A DNA stretch of 64,000 bases. It comes from Streptomyces sp. B1I3. Lineage in GTDB: Bacteria; Actinomycetota; Actinomycetes; Streptomycetales; Streptomycetaceae. The stretch is taken from positions 1,302,001-1,366,000 of the forward strand of contig NZ_JAUSYD010000001.1 of the NCBI RefSeq assembly GCF_030816615.1. Reading direction: 5' to 3'. Shown here piece by piece: positions 7,326-14,701 of the stretch. The notes below the pieces were generated by a model that saw only the letters and a program-made list of their open reading frames with translations, was not told the DNA's origin and did no database searches. Within the stretch, counting starts at the first letter, position 1, and every line of letters starts with the position of its first letter. Made by a program: the position numbers and the translations under genes.

Positions 7326-8965
7326 TTCAGGTCTCCCTTGTCCCACGCGTCATCGGAGTCTTCGCCGTTCTTCGGTTCCTGGGGCACACCGTTGACGGCC
7401 TGGGTGAAGGCCTCCAGCCAGAGGCCGGGCGGTGGTTCCGCGGCGCCGTGCCGTCCGCCGCCCGATCCGTTGTGCGCTCCGGACGCCGGCCCGGCGGCCG
7501 GGGCCGCCTGCTGCGGGAGGTTGTGGGAGCCGAGCGGGGCGCGGCCCCGGCTGCGGCGCTGGGGCAGCCCGCCCTCGGTCCACTCGGTCACCACGATCTC
7601 GTCGTCGTCCAGGGCGGAGACGGGGACGGCGGGCCGGGCCGCGGGTGCGGGGGCCGCCGGCACGGAGGCCACCGCGGGGGCGGGCGTGGACGGGACCGGT
7701 CCGGTCGCCTCGGCGCGCGCCCGCCGCTTGCCGCGCGGGGGTACGACGTGCTGCAGCTGCGACATGTCGAGGGAGCTCTGGGGGCGGGAGGTCGCGCCGA
7801 TGCCGTGCGCGATGCCGGGGGCGGGTCCTGTGGTGATCATGTCGCGCGGGACGATGAGCACGGCGCGGACGCCACCGTAGGCGGACTGCCGCAGGGACAC
7901 CTGGAGCTGGTACATCCGCGAGAGCCGGCCGACGACGGCCATTCCGAGGCGGGGGGACTCGCCGAGGTCGTTCATGTTGATGCCGGCCTGCGCCTGGGCC
8001 AGCATGTTCTCGGCCCGTGCGCGGGCCTCCTCGCTGAGGCTGACGCCGCCGTCCTCGATCTCGATGGCGATGCCGGTCTGCACCTCGACCGCGGTCACGT
8101 GGACCCGGGTCTGGGGCGGGGAGTAGCGCGTGGCGTTGTCGAGGAGTTCGGCGCAGGCGTGGATGAGCGGCTCCACCGCGGTGCCGACGATGGCGACCTT
8201 GGCGATCGAGTGCAGGTCGATGCGCTGGTACTCGAGGATGCGGGACATCGCGCCGCGCAGCACGCTGAACAGCGGTACGGGCTTGGGCCACTGGCGGCTG
8301 GGACGGGCGCCGCCGAGTACGGCGATGGAGTCGGCGAGCCGCCCGATCAGTGCGGTGCCGTGGTCGATCCTGAGCAGGTCGTCGAAGACCTCCGGGTTGC
8401 GCCCGTGGTGGTCCTCCATCTCCCGGAGCTCACTGGCCTGCCGGTGGACGATGGCCTGGACGCGGCGGGCGACGCTGACGAAGGCGCGCTGCGCGGAGTC
8501 GCGCATGGCCTCTTCGTTGTCGATGATGTCGAGGATCTGCAGGACCAGGGCGCGCTGGGCCTTGGGAAGGTTGCGGTAGGACTCGTCCGCGTCGACGACG
8601 TCGCGCATCACCTCCTGCGGCGAGTTGCTCGCGCGGAGCCTGCGGATCGCGGCGGGCAGCAGTTCCTTGGTGAGCCGTACGGTCTCCTGGTCGTGTGCCG
8701 CGATGCGGTGCTCCAGGTAGGCGATCCGCTGTTCGTACTCGGTCTGCTGGACGCGCATCGCGCGGCGCCGGCGGTTGAGTGCGACGGCGAGCGCGGCGAC
8801 CACGACCGTGGCGATCGCACCGCACCAGACGACGGCCGCCCGGGCGGTGCCGGTAACCGGCACCGCGCCGGCCGCGGTGGCTCCGGCCATCACCACGACG
8901 GGCAGCAGCGCGGCGCGGACTACGGGGATGTTTCTTTTTGTCGGCGGTGATTCAGCACGAACCAT
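7322..8965 (-). CDS. cvnA: Conservon membrane sensor kinase-like protein (CvnA)
   Basis: A 547-residue membrane protein. Two hydrophobic segments lie at about residues 15-37 and 44-63 with a very short external loop, followed by a coiled-coil (about 68-100) and a DHp-like helical region. The GHKL ATPase domain has the N-box HACAELLDNATRYSPP and G1 motif EIEDGGVSLS at about residues 270-310, then a Pro/Ala-rich tail of about 160 residues. No response regulator is linked, which is normal for conservons. ATG 8965 begins the operon. The tiny external region argues against a large extracellular ligand. Confidence 0.93.
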   Translation of the reverse strand: MVRAESPPTKRNIPVVRAALLPVVVMAGATAAGAVPVTGTARAAVVWCGAIATVVVAALAVALNRRRRAMRVQQTEYEQRIAYLEHRIAAHDQETVRLTKELLPAAIRRLRASNSPQEVMRDVVDADESYRNLPKAQRALVLQILDIIDNEEAMRDSAQRAFVSVARRVQAIVHRQASELREMEDHHGRNPEVFDDLLRIDHGTALIGRLADSIAVLGGARPSRQWPKPVPLFSVLRGAMSRILEYQRIDLHSIAKVAIVGTAVEPLIHACAELLDNATRYSPPQTRVHVTAVEVQTGIAIEIEDGGVSLSEEARARAENMLAQAQAGINMNDLGESPRLGMAVVGRLSRMYQLQVSLRQSAYGGVRAVLIVPRDMITTGPAPGIAHGIGATSRPQSSLDMSQLQHVVPPRGKRRARAEATGPVPSTPAPAVASVPAAPAPAARPAVPVSALDDDEIVVTEWTEGGLPQRRSRGRAPLGSHNLPQQAAPAAGPASGAHNGSGGGRHGAAEPPPGLWLEAFTQAVNGVPQEPKNGEDSDDAWDKGDLK

Positions 8966-8992
8966 CTAGACCCTCTGGCGGTTGATTCGGGA

Positions 8993-9022
8993 GGTATAGG
9001 CACTTGCACGGACAGTTGTGAA
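8993..9022 (-). promoter_or_regulatory. Candidate promoter of the conservon operon
   Basis: On the minus strand TTCACA (9017-9022) and TATACC (8993-8998) are separated by 18 bp, close to vegetative sigma consensus, ending 27 bp before the cvnA start. Confidence 0.45.
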
Positions 9023-9305
9023 CAAGTGCTCGAATTCATAGCAACTCGACTTCACTGCGCGTGAGCCTAGCCAGATCAGAACAGTGCTTCGGCACATTCA
9101 CCCAACCCCCTGCGCGAGCACTCCCGCGGTAATACACTCGCCAGTTTTCACACTCACCGCCCCCATGCGTGCGCGCTGAGTGACCGAGACGGTGAATCGG
9201 CGGAAAGCAGACCGGTGCGTCCCGCAGCACGGGACAATGCGCCGGTGAGACCGCCCTGCTCCCGCTCGCAGGTTTCCAGTACGAGGCCGCGAAGTGCCGG
9301 ACACC

Positions 9306-9330
9306 CGGACGAATTTCTGTCACACGTCCG
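9306..9330. promoter_or_regulatory. Inverted repeat upstream of the IclR-type gene
   Basis: CGGACG and CGTCCG form an inverted repeat around 13 bp, each followed on the plus strand by an AATT run (ACGAATT and CCGAATT). It lies 68 bp upstream of the regulator start, where an autoregulatory site would be expected. Short arms make this tentative. Confidence 0.3.
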
Positions 9331-9397
9331 AATTCCCATGCACCGCAGAGCGAGACAAAGGCACATGTGATCGAACCGGATCGAAAGGAGCACATTG

Positions 9398-10201
9398 GTG
9401 ATCGACGGACGGGTGTACGGGGAGGCTTCCGCCGCGGCACCGGCCGGGAACTACACCATCGAGTCGCTGGACACCGGCCTGCGGCTGCTGCAGTTGTTCC
9501 TCACCGAGGAGACACTCACCGTGAGCGAGGCCGCCCGCCGGCTGGGCGTCGGCCGCTCCACCGCCCACCGCGTCCTGAGCACGCTGGAGGGGCGCGGCTT
9601 CGCCGGCCGCGATCCCTCGGGCCGCGGTTACGAGGCAGGACCCGAACTCCTGCGCCTGGGCAGCCCCGCGGGTTTCGACCGGGCGGTGCGTGCGCGGCTC
9701 GGGGCCGTACTGGACGACGCGGCACGGCGGACGGGCGAGACGGTGCAGAGTGCCGCGCTGATCGGCGACCGCGTCCTGGTCACCGACGGCCGTGAGTCCT
9801 CCCATCCGGTCCGGGTGATGCTGGAGACCGGCCGTACCCGCTGCGCCCACGCGACCGCCGCCGGCAAGATCCTCCTGGCCCGGCTCACCGAGGACCAGGT
9901 CTGCGCGCTCTATCCACAGGAGCGGCTGTCCGCGGTCACCCCGCACACCCTGGTGTCCAGGACCTCGCTGCTCGCGGAGCTGGCGGAGGTCCGCGAGCTC
10001 GGCCGTGCTTTCAGCCGCGGCGAGTCGGTCCTGGGGCTGCATGCCGTCGCCGTGCCTCTCACGGGCACGAGCCGCCGCAGCCGGCTCGCTCTCGGCGCGT
10101 CAGCCCCGGCCGGCCGCGGCGACGACGCGGCCCTCGCCGAGCGGGCCGAGCAACTGCGGCGGTCGGCCGCGGCGCTGCTCGCGGACGGAGGGACCCGATG
10201 A
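9398..10201 (+). CDS. IclR-family transcriptional regulator
   Basis: A 267-residue regulator with the two IclR domains. The winged HTH is residues about 20-80 (LTVSEAARRLGVGRSTAHRV, then LEGRGFAGRDPSGRGYEAG), and the effector domain follows with CAHATAAGKILLARL and SRGESVLGLHAVAVPL. GTG 9398 has AGGAG seven bases upstream; the TTG one codon earlier is too close to it. IclR proteins often control aromatic or sugar-acid catabolism (PcaR and PobR are examples), and the aromatic-acid genes that follow make that plausible, but no target is adjacent on its strand. It converges on the MarR gene with a gap of 12 bp. Confidence 0.88.
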   Translation: MIDGRVYGEASAAAPAGNYTIESLDTGLRLLQLFLTEETLTVSEAARRLGVGRSTAHRVLSTLEGRGFAGRDPSGRGYEAGPELLRLGSPAGFDRAVRARLGAVLDDAARRTGETVQSAALIGDRVLVTDGRESSHPVRVMLETGRTRCAHATAAGKILLARLTEDQVCALYPQERLSAVTPHTLVSRTSLLAELAEVRELGRAFSRGESVLGLHAVAVPLTGTSRRSRLALGASAPAGRGDDAALAERAEQLRRSAAALLADGGTR

Positions 10202-10213
10202 CCTGGCTCCGCC

Positions 10214-10720
10214 TCAGCGGCGTCCGCCGCCGAGACGGCCCTCCAGCTGTACGAGCAGTTCGCTGAGCTGTTCGCTCAGCCCGTCACGGGTGCTCTCGTC
10301 CAGACCGGAGAGCACCGAGCGCTCGTAGGCGAGCTGATCGGGCAGCAGGCGGTCGACCAGGTCCCGGCCCTCGGTGGTCAGCCCGAGGTGGGCCACCCGG
10401 CGGTCCCTGGCGTCGCTGCGGCGGTCGATCAGGCCGCTCTCCTGGAGGGCGCGGAGCCGTTTGGTGACGGCGGCGCCGGACGAGAAGGTCTCCCTGGCCA
10501 GCTCGCCGGGCGTGAGTTCCCGCCCACTGCGGCGCAGGGCGCCGAGGAGGTCGAATTCGGCCCGGGTCAGTCCGGCGGCCCGCAGCGGGGCGTCCTCGGC
10601 CTGCTGCAGGAGTGCTGCGCAGCGGTTGATGCGGCCGATGAGCTCCATCGGTCCGGTGTCGAGTTCCGGGTTGACGGCATGCCACTGCCGTACCACCGAG
10701 GCAACGATGTCGTCGCTCAC
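10214..10720 (-). CDS. MarR-family regulator, coupled to the FUSC exporter
   Basis: A 168-residue winged-helix regulator. Its HTH lies in residues about 50-110 (LTRAEFDLLGALRRSGRELT, SSGAAVTKRLRALQESGLID, then the wing RRSDARDRRVAHLGLT). The start is GTG 10720, overlapping the exporter stop (GTGA); the frame continues 41 codons upstream into the exporter gene and is only its shadow. MarR proteins commonly repress exporters and release DNA on binding phenolic acids. The palindrome before the exporter start is the obvious candidate site. Confidence 0.88.
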   Translation of the reverse strand: MSDDIVASVVRQWHAVNPELDTGPMELIGRINRCAALLQQAEDAPLRAAGLTRAEFDLLGALRRSGRELTPGELARETFSSGAAVTKRLRALQESGLIDRRSDARDRRVAHLGLTTEGRDLVDRLLPDQLAYERSVLSGLDESTRDGLSEQLSELLVQLEGRLGGGRR

Positions 10721-12417
10721 GCCGCTCCGTCCGCAGGGGGCAGGGTGATCAGTCCCTGCCGCTGTGCTGTCGCCGCGAGCGTACGGTGTCCGGCCTGCTC
10801 GGCGGCGAGCATGTCCTCCTCGGGCAGGGCACGCTGCCACCACTCCCCGGCGGCGACGTCGCTCGCGTCACGCAGTTCGACGAGGGAGGAGGTCAGGCGC
10901 CTGCGTGCCGTTTCGAGTGTCAGGGCGTCGGCGGCCGGATCGGAGAGGACCTTCTCTGCCCGGGCACGGGCCTCCCCGGTCGCGGCGAGGGCCCGCTCCA
11001 CCTGGCCGCCGGCCCGGCGGTTGGGTACGGCGACCGCCACGAGGAAGCCGACCGCGGCGCCCACGAGCGTGTCCAGGGCGCGGTCGCTGATGAGCTCCCA
11101 GGCCGGATGGAAGCCGGCGAACTCGACGATGAGCAGGGCCATGGGGGTGACGGCCACCGAGCCGAGCCAGTAGTTCCGGGTGATCAGTGCCTCGGCGGCG
11201 AAGTTGAAGCACAGGACGCACAGGACGAGGGCGAGCGGGCCGGTACGGGCGACCGGGACGAGCGCGGCGAAGACCAGGACGCCGACCAGGTTGCCGACCG
11301 TGCGCTGCAGGGCCCGGCTCCAGGTCAGGGAGAGGTTGGGCTGGTAGACGGAGGCCGCGGTGACGATGGCCCAGTAGGGGCGTCCCACGCCGAGAGCCGA
11401 GGAGACGTAACCGGCCAGGGCGCAGCCGACGAGGGTGCGGACGGCGATCGGCATGACCGGTGAGCCGGGGCCGAGCGCGCGCAGGAGCCTGCGCCGGGCC
11501 TCACGCCGTCCCCGCCTGATGCGCTGTCCGGCCCGTTCGGCCTCGATCCCGAAGAGCTGTTCGACGGTGCCGGGCGCGGGCCGGGGGCTGGGTACGGGGC
11601 CGCGGGCACGGGTCTGCGCGGCCCAGGCCCGGAGCCGTTCGGCGTCCGCGGTGCGCGGGCCGCAGGCGGCGGACCCGGCGACGGCGCGCTCGGCGTGGAC
11701 GACGAGGCGTTCGAGTTCCTGGCGTACGGGGGTGGGCCGCCCGGCGGCGAGCAGTGACTGCCAGGCCGCCTGGACGGCGGCGGCCGCCGCGTGCCGGGTC
11801 CGGGAGCCGGGGTCGGCCGCGCATGCCGCCGCGGCGTCGAGGGCGCGGGCGGTGGCGCGGCGTTCAGGGCCTTCCCTCCGCCACAGGGCCGGACAGACGG
11901 TGACCAGCCAGGAGAAGGCCCCGGCGGCCAGTGCCAGGGCGAGGTGCCCGGGCACCTGTCCGAGCTCCTGAGGCGCGAAGAGCGCGGCCGAGGTCACGAA
12001 GGTGAAGATCACGTTGCCCGGCGGGCCGATGCGGGTGGCGTCGCAGAAGGTCTTCTGCACGGCTGCGAGCACGGCGCCGACGGCGACCAGCACGGCCGTC
12101 GAGTCGGTGGCCGCGGCGGCGACCAGGGAGACGGCGAGGCCGGCGACCATGCCGAGGATCACCCGGACGACGGTGTGGGCGCGGCGGGCGTACGGAAGGT
12201 TGTGCCCGTAGAGGGCGCAGAGCGACCCGGCCATCGTGTACATCACGAGGTCGAGGCGGTCGACGGAGTAGAGCAGCAGGTTCGGGACGCCGGAAGCCAC
12301 GACCACGCTCAGCGCGGGCTTGTACCAGGTCTCGGCCGGACTCTTCAGCCGGAGCGTACCGGTCACCGGCAATGTGTGGACGGATGGCTTCCGGGATCGC
12401 ACAGCTGTATCACTCAC
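10717..12417 (-). CDS. FUSC-family (aromatic acid exporter-like) membrane protein
   Basis: A 566-residue integral membrane protein with the two-half FUSC layout: about five membrane segments in residues 35-170, a soluble Ala/Arg-rich section (about 175-310), a second membrane block (about 320-460) with VGRPYWAIVTAASVYQPNLS and the AEALITRNYW segment, and a helical tail. FUSC proteins include the AaeB efflux pump for hydroxybenzoates. Lying beside a MarR regulator and 0.25 kb from the protocatechuate operon, it could export aromatic acids; that is inference. GTG 12417 sits right after AGGGG, spacing that is short, so a start a few codons inside is possible. Confidence 0.82.
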   Translation of the reverse strand: MSDTAVRSRKPSVHTLPVTGTLRLKSPAETWYKPALSVVVASGVPNLLLYSVDRLDLVMYTMAGSLCALYGHNLPYARRAHTVVRVILGMVAGLAVSLVAAAATDSTAVLVAVGAVLAAVQKTFCDATRIGPPGNVIFTFVTSAALFAPQELGQVPGHLALALAAGAFSWLVTVCPALWRREGPERRATARALDAAAACAADPGSRTRHAAAAAVQAAWQSLLAAGRPTPVRQELERLVVHAERAVAGSAACGPRTADAERLRAWAAQTRARGPVPSPRPAPGTVEQLFGIEAERAGQRIRRGRREARRRLLRALGPGSPVMPIAVRTLVGCALAGYVSSALGVGRPYWAIVTAASVYQPNLSLTWSRALQRTVGNLVGVLVFAALVPVARTGPLALVLCVLCFNFAAEALITRNYWLGSVAVTPMALLIVEFAGFHPAWELISDRALDTLVGAAVGFLVAVAVPNRRAGGQVERALAATGEARARAEKVLSDPAADALTLETARRRLTSSLVELRDASDVAAGEWWQRALPEEDMLAAEQAGHRTLAATAQRQGLITLPPADGAA

Positions 12418-12418
12418 C

Positions 12419-12434
12419 CCTGTAGATTAACAGG
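12419..12434. promoter_or_regulatory. Palindrome upstream of the FUSC/MarR operon, candidate MarR site
   Basis: CCTGT-AGATTA-ACAGG has perfect 5-bp arms and begins one base upstream of the FUSC start codon, in an AT-rich island within a G+C-rich region. It fits autoregulation by the MarR protein encoded in the same operon. The rest of the 238-bp gap to pcaV shows no gene. Confidence 0.35.
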
Positions 12435-12655
12435 TATTACACCAGTAAACGATCCCGCCACGGGTCCCCGGACGGCCGGGAACGGCGGCGCCCCGCTCCG
12501 GTGGCCGGCGCCCCCGCAGTCGTGGCGTGCCGCACACACCAGCGTATGAAGGCGTCCGGCCGCTCGCCTCAGGAGGAACACGCGAAGCTCCCGGACGCCG
12601 GACGCACGGGCCATGGCCACGGCGCACGTCAGGAGCGACGCGCCGCACGGCATCG

Positions 12656-13120
12656 TCACCCGCCCGCGGCCGGCGGCTCGTCCGGCACCCGCAGGATCTC
12701 GGCCGCCTCCGACACCCGGCGCATCAGGTCGAAGAGCGACTGCTGCTCGCCGGAGGAGAGGGGGCCCAGGAAGACCTGGTTCATCCGGACCGTGCGCAGC
12801 GCGAGCTTCCGGTGCGTACGGGCGCCCTCGTCGGTGAGACGCAGCAGGGAGCGCCGGCCGTCGTGCGGGTCGCGCACCTTGTCCAGCAACCCCCTGCGCA
12901 GGAGCCGGGTGACCACCTCGGCGACGGTGGACCGGTCGAGACCGACCCGCTCCCCCACCGTCCGCTGATCGAGCCCGGGTTCGGCGGTGAGCGCGTTGAG
13001 GACGGCGAACTGGGGGGAGGTGATCTCCTCCGAGACCATCGAGTTCCAGAGCAGGTGGTGTGCCTGCTGGAGTCGCCGGGCCAGGTGTCCGGGGTGGGTG
13101 CTCAGGTCGACCGCCTGCAC
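12656..13120 (-). CDS. pcaV: PcaV, MarR-family repressor of the protocatechuate operon
   Basis: A 154-residue MarR protein. The start (VDLSTHPGHLARRLQQAHHL), the core TSPQFAVLNALTAEPGLDQR and the wing RDPHDGRRSLLRLTDEGA match the PcaV repressor of Streptomyces coelicolor, which binds protocatechuate and represses the beta-ketoadipate genes. It is divergent from pcaH, and two related palindromes (13168-13181 and 13234-13247) lie between the two genes. The GTG at 13120 is the chosen start. Confidence 0.85.
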   Translation of the reverse strand: MQAVDLSTHPGHLARRLQQAHHLLWNSMVSEEITSPQFAVLNALTAEPGLDQRTVGERVGLDRSTVAEVVTRLLRRGLLDKVRDPHDGRRSLLRLTDEGARTHRKLALRTVRMNQVFLGPLSSGEQQSLFDLMRRVSEAAEILRVPDEPPAAGG

Positions 13121-13167
13121 GGCACCGTCCTCTCCGTGTCCGCTGAAGTGCGAGCCGTTCGCAGATA

Positions 13168-13181
13168 CGCAGTGTACTGAG
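13168..13181. promoter_or_regulatory. pcaV: Candidate PcaV operator 1
   Basis: CGCAGTGTACTGAG is a near-palindrome (CAGT-GT-ACTG core) directly upstream of the pcaH -35 element. It shares the CAGTG.ACTGAG pattern with the perfect palindrome at 13234-13247, so both probably bind the same dimer. On the pcaV side it falls close to where its promoter must lie. Confidence 0.55.
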
Positions 13182-13185
13182 GGCC

Positions 13186-13215
13186 TTGACCAGGTGGACA
13201 GGCCCTGGGTAGCTT
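13186..13215 (+). promoter_or_regulatory. Candidate promoter of pcaHGBL
   Basis: TTGACC (13186-13191) and TAGCTT (13210-13215) are separated by 18 bp, a good vegetative-type promoter, lying between the two PcaV-type palindromes. Transcription would start near 13222, giving a leader of about 145 nt. Confidence 0.55.
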
Positions 13216-13233
13216 CACGGGCACCACCATTTA

Positions 13234-13247
13234 CTCAGTGCACTGAG
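13234..13247. promoter_or_regulatory. pcaV: Candidate PcaV operator 2 (perfect palindrome)
   Basis: CTCAGTGCACTGAG is a perfect 14-bp palindrome just downstream of the predicted pcaH transcription start, where bound repressor would block elongation or open complex formation. Confidence 0.65.
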
Positions 13248-13280
13248 CATCTCGGGCACTGGGCCGCACCACACCGCACC

Positions 13281-13320
13281 CGCATCGCATCGCATCGCAT
13301 CGCATCGCATCGCATCGCAT
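13281..13320 (+). repeat. Tandem pentanucleotide repeat (CGCAT)8 in the pcaH leader
   Basis: Eight exact tandem copies of CGCAT fill the leader between the operator and the pcaH ribosome site (CCGGAG at 13355-13360). Such simple repeats are rare in Streptomyces and can change length by slippage. Because 5 is not a multiple of 3, the repeat also gives misleading open frames on both strands. Confidence 0.95.
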
Positions 13321-13367
13321 CGAGCGTGACCGGCCGAGCCGCCTCGCCTCTCCTCCGGAGCCGTGAC

Positions 13368-14135
13368 ATGACCGCATACCCACTCCCCGACGGACTGAGC
13401 CAGCAACAGATCGACGTCGAGGTGGCCCGGGCCCAGGCCGCCGCCCCGCCCGGCGCGCACCATCCGCCGCGCGACTACCCCCCGTACCGCAGCAGCCACT
13501 TCCGCCACCCGCACCGGCCGCTGATACCCGTGCGCGACCCCGAAGCCGTCGAGCTCTCCGGGCCGGCCTTCGGCCCCACGGACGTGACCGCACTGGACCG
13601 CGACCTCACCGCACAGCACCACGGGGAGCCCCTCGGTGAGCGCATCACCGTCAGCGGCCGGGTGCTGGACCGGGCCGGGCGCCCGGTGCGGGGGCAGCTC
13701 GTCGAGGTGTGGCAGGCCAACGCGTCGGGGCGGTACGCCCACCAGCTCGACCGGCATCCGGCCCCACTCGACCCGAACTTCACCGGCTTCGGACGCTGCC
13801 TGACCGACGACGACGGCGGCTACTCGTTCACCACGGTCAAGCCGGGCGCCTACCCGTGGCGCAACCACACCAACGCCTGGCGTCCCGCGCACATCCACTT
13901 CTCGCTGTTCGGGACGTCGTTCAGCCAGCGGCTGGTCACCCAGATGTACTTCCCCGGTGATCCGCTCTTCGCGTACGACCCGGTGCTCCGCTCCGTGACG
14001 GATCCCGCGGCCCGCGAGCGGCTCGTCTCGACGTACGACCACGATCTGTCCGTCCCCGAGTGGTCGCTCGGCTACCGCTGGGACATCGTCCTGGACGGGC
14101 CGCACGCCACCTGGACCGAGGAAGGCGACGCCTGA
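13368..14135 (+). CDS. pcaH: Protocatechuate 3,4-dioxygenase beta subunit
   Basis: A 255-residue subunit that carries the non-haem Fe(III) of the ring-cleaving enzyme converting protocatechuate to 3-carboxy-cis,cis-muconate. The four iron ligands are visible in their usual contexts: Y123 (SGRYAHQ), Y162 (GAYPWRN), H175 and H177 (RPAHIHFSLFG). ATG 13368 follows CCGGAG at seven bases; the frame is open upstream, but that part reads through the CGCAT repeat and is not coding. It is first in pcaHGBL, and its stop overlaps the pcaG start (TGATG). Confidence 0.95.
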   Translation: MTAYPLPDGLSQQQIDVEVARAQAAAPPGAHHPPRDYPPYRSSHFRHPHRPLIPVRDPEAVELSGPAFGPTDVTALDRDLTAQHHGEPLGERITVSGRVLDRAGRPVRGQLVEVWQANASGRYAHQLDRHPAPLDPNFTGFGRCLTDDDGGYSFTTVKPGAYPWRNHTNAWRPAHIHFSLFGTSFSQRLVTQMYFPGDPLFAYDPVLRSVTDPAARERLVSTYDHDLSVPEWSLGYRWDIVLDGPHATWTEEGDA

Positions 14136-14701
14136 TGTCCCACCCCCCCACCCCCTCCCAGACCGTGGGCCCCTTCTACGGGTACGCGCTGCCCTTCCCC
14201 GGCGGCGGCGACATCGCCCCGGCCGGACATCCCGGCACGGTCACCGTGCACGGCTTCGTACGCGACGGCCGGGGCGATCCGGTGCCCGACGCGATCGTCG
14301 AGACCTGGCAGCCGGCACCCGACGGATCGCGCACCGGGCACCCGGGGTCGCTGCGCCACGATCCGGCGACCGGTCAGGTCATCGGGCGCAACGGCGTGGA
14401 CTTCACCGGGTTCGGCCGCGTGCCCACGGACGCGGACGGGCACTGGGCGGTGCGCACCCTTCCGCCCGGCGGCGTCCCCTACCTGTGCGCCGCCGTCTTC
14501 GCCCGCGGCCTGGTCCACCACCTCTTCACCCGCGTGTACCTCCCGGACCTGCTCACCGACGGCGCCGGGGACCCGCTCCTGGAGTCGCTGGACGCCGGGC
14601 GCCGCGCCACACTGATCGCTACACGCACGGACCCGCGCACCTACCGCTTCGACATCCGCCTCCAGGGCGAGGGCGAGACGGTCTTCCTGGAGTTCAGCTG
14701 A
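14135..14701 (+). CDS. pcaG: Protocatechuate 3,4-dioxygenase alpha subunit
   Basis: A 188-residue subunit homologous to PcaH but without the iron-ligand set. The start, TPSQTVGPFYGYALPF, and the core VDFTGFGRVPTDADGHWAV are typical of PcaG; it pairs with PcaH and shapes the active site. The ATG overlaps the pcaH stop by one base, and its own stop overlaps the pcaB start in the same way, so translation is coupled and subunit ratio kept near 1:1. Confidence 0.95.
   Translation: MSHPPTPSQTVGPFYGYALPFPGGGDIAPAGHPGTVTVHGFVRDGRGDPVPDAIVETWQPAPDGSRTGHPGSLRHDPATGQVIGRNGVDFTGFGRVPTDADGHWAVRTLPPGGVPYLCAAVFARGLVHHLFTRVYLPDLLTDGAGDPLLESLDAGRRATLIATRTDPRTYRFDIRLQGEGETVFLEFS

Larger units (their letters stand above)
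8966..9397. other. Divergent intergenic region between the conservon and the IclR gene
   Basis: About 430 bp without a convincing gene and visibly lower in G+C than its flanks. It holds a conservon promoter candidate near cvnA (8993-9022) and an inverted repeat near the IclR gene (9306-9330). Minus-strand open frames here lack Streptomyces codon bias and a ribosome site, so I do not call them. Confidence 0.6.

Noticed and set aside
9036..9440. Minus-strand open frames in the conservon/IclR intergenic region
   Set aside because: No ribosome site, poor third-position G+C and no recognisable motif.
12987..13367. N-terminal extension of pcaH in an open frame through the CGCAT repeat
   Set aside because: It contains the promoter, operator and microsatellite, and the family N-terminus and ribosome site start at 13368.
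13215..14105. 296-residue minus-strand open frame across pcaH and its leader
   Set aside because: Antisense shadow of pcaH with repetitive RCDAM residues from the CGCAT repeat; no family signature.
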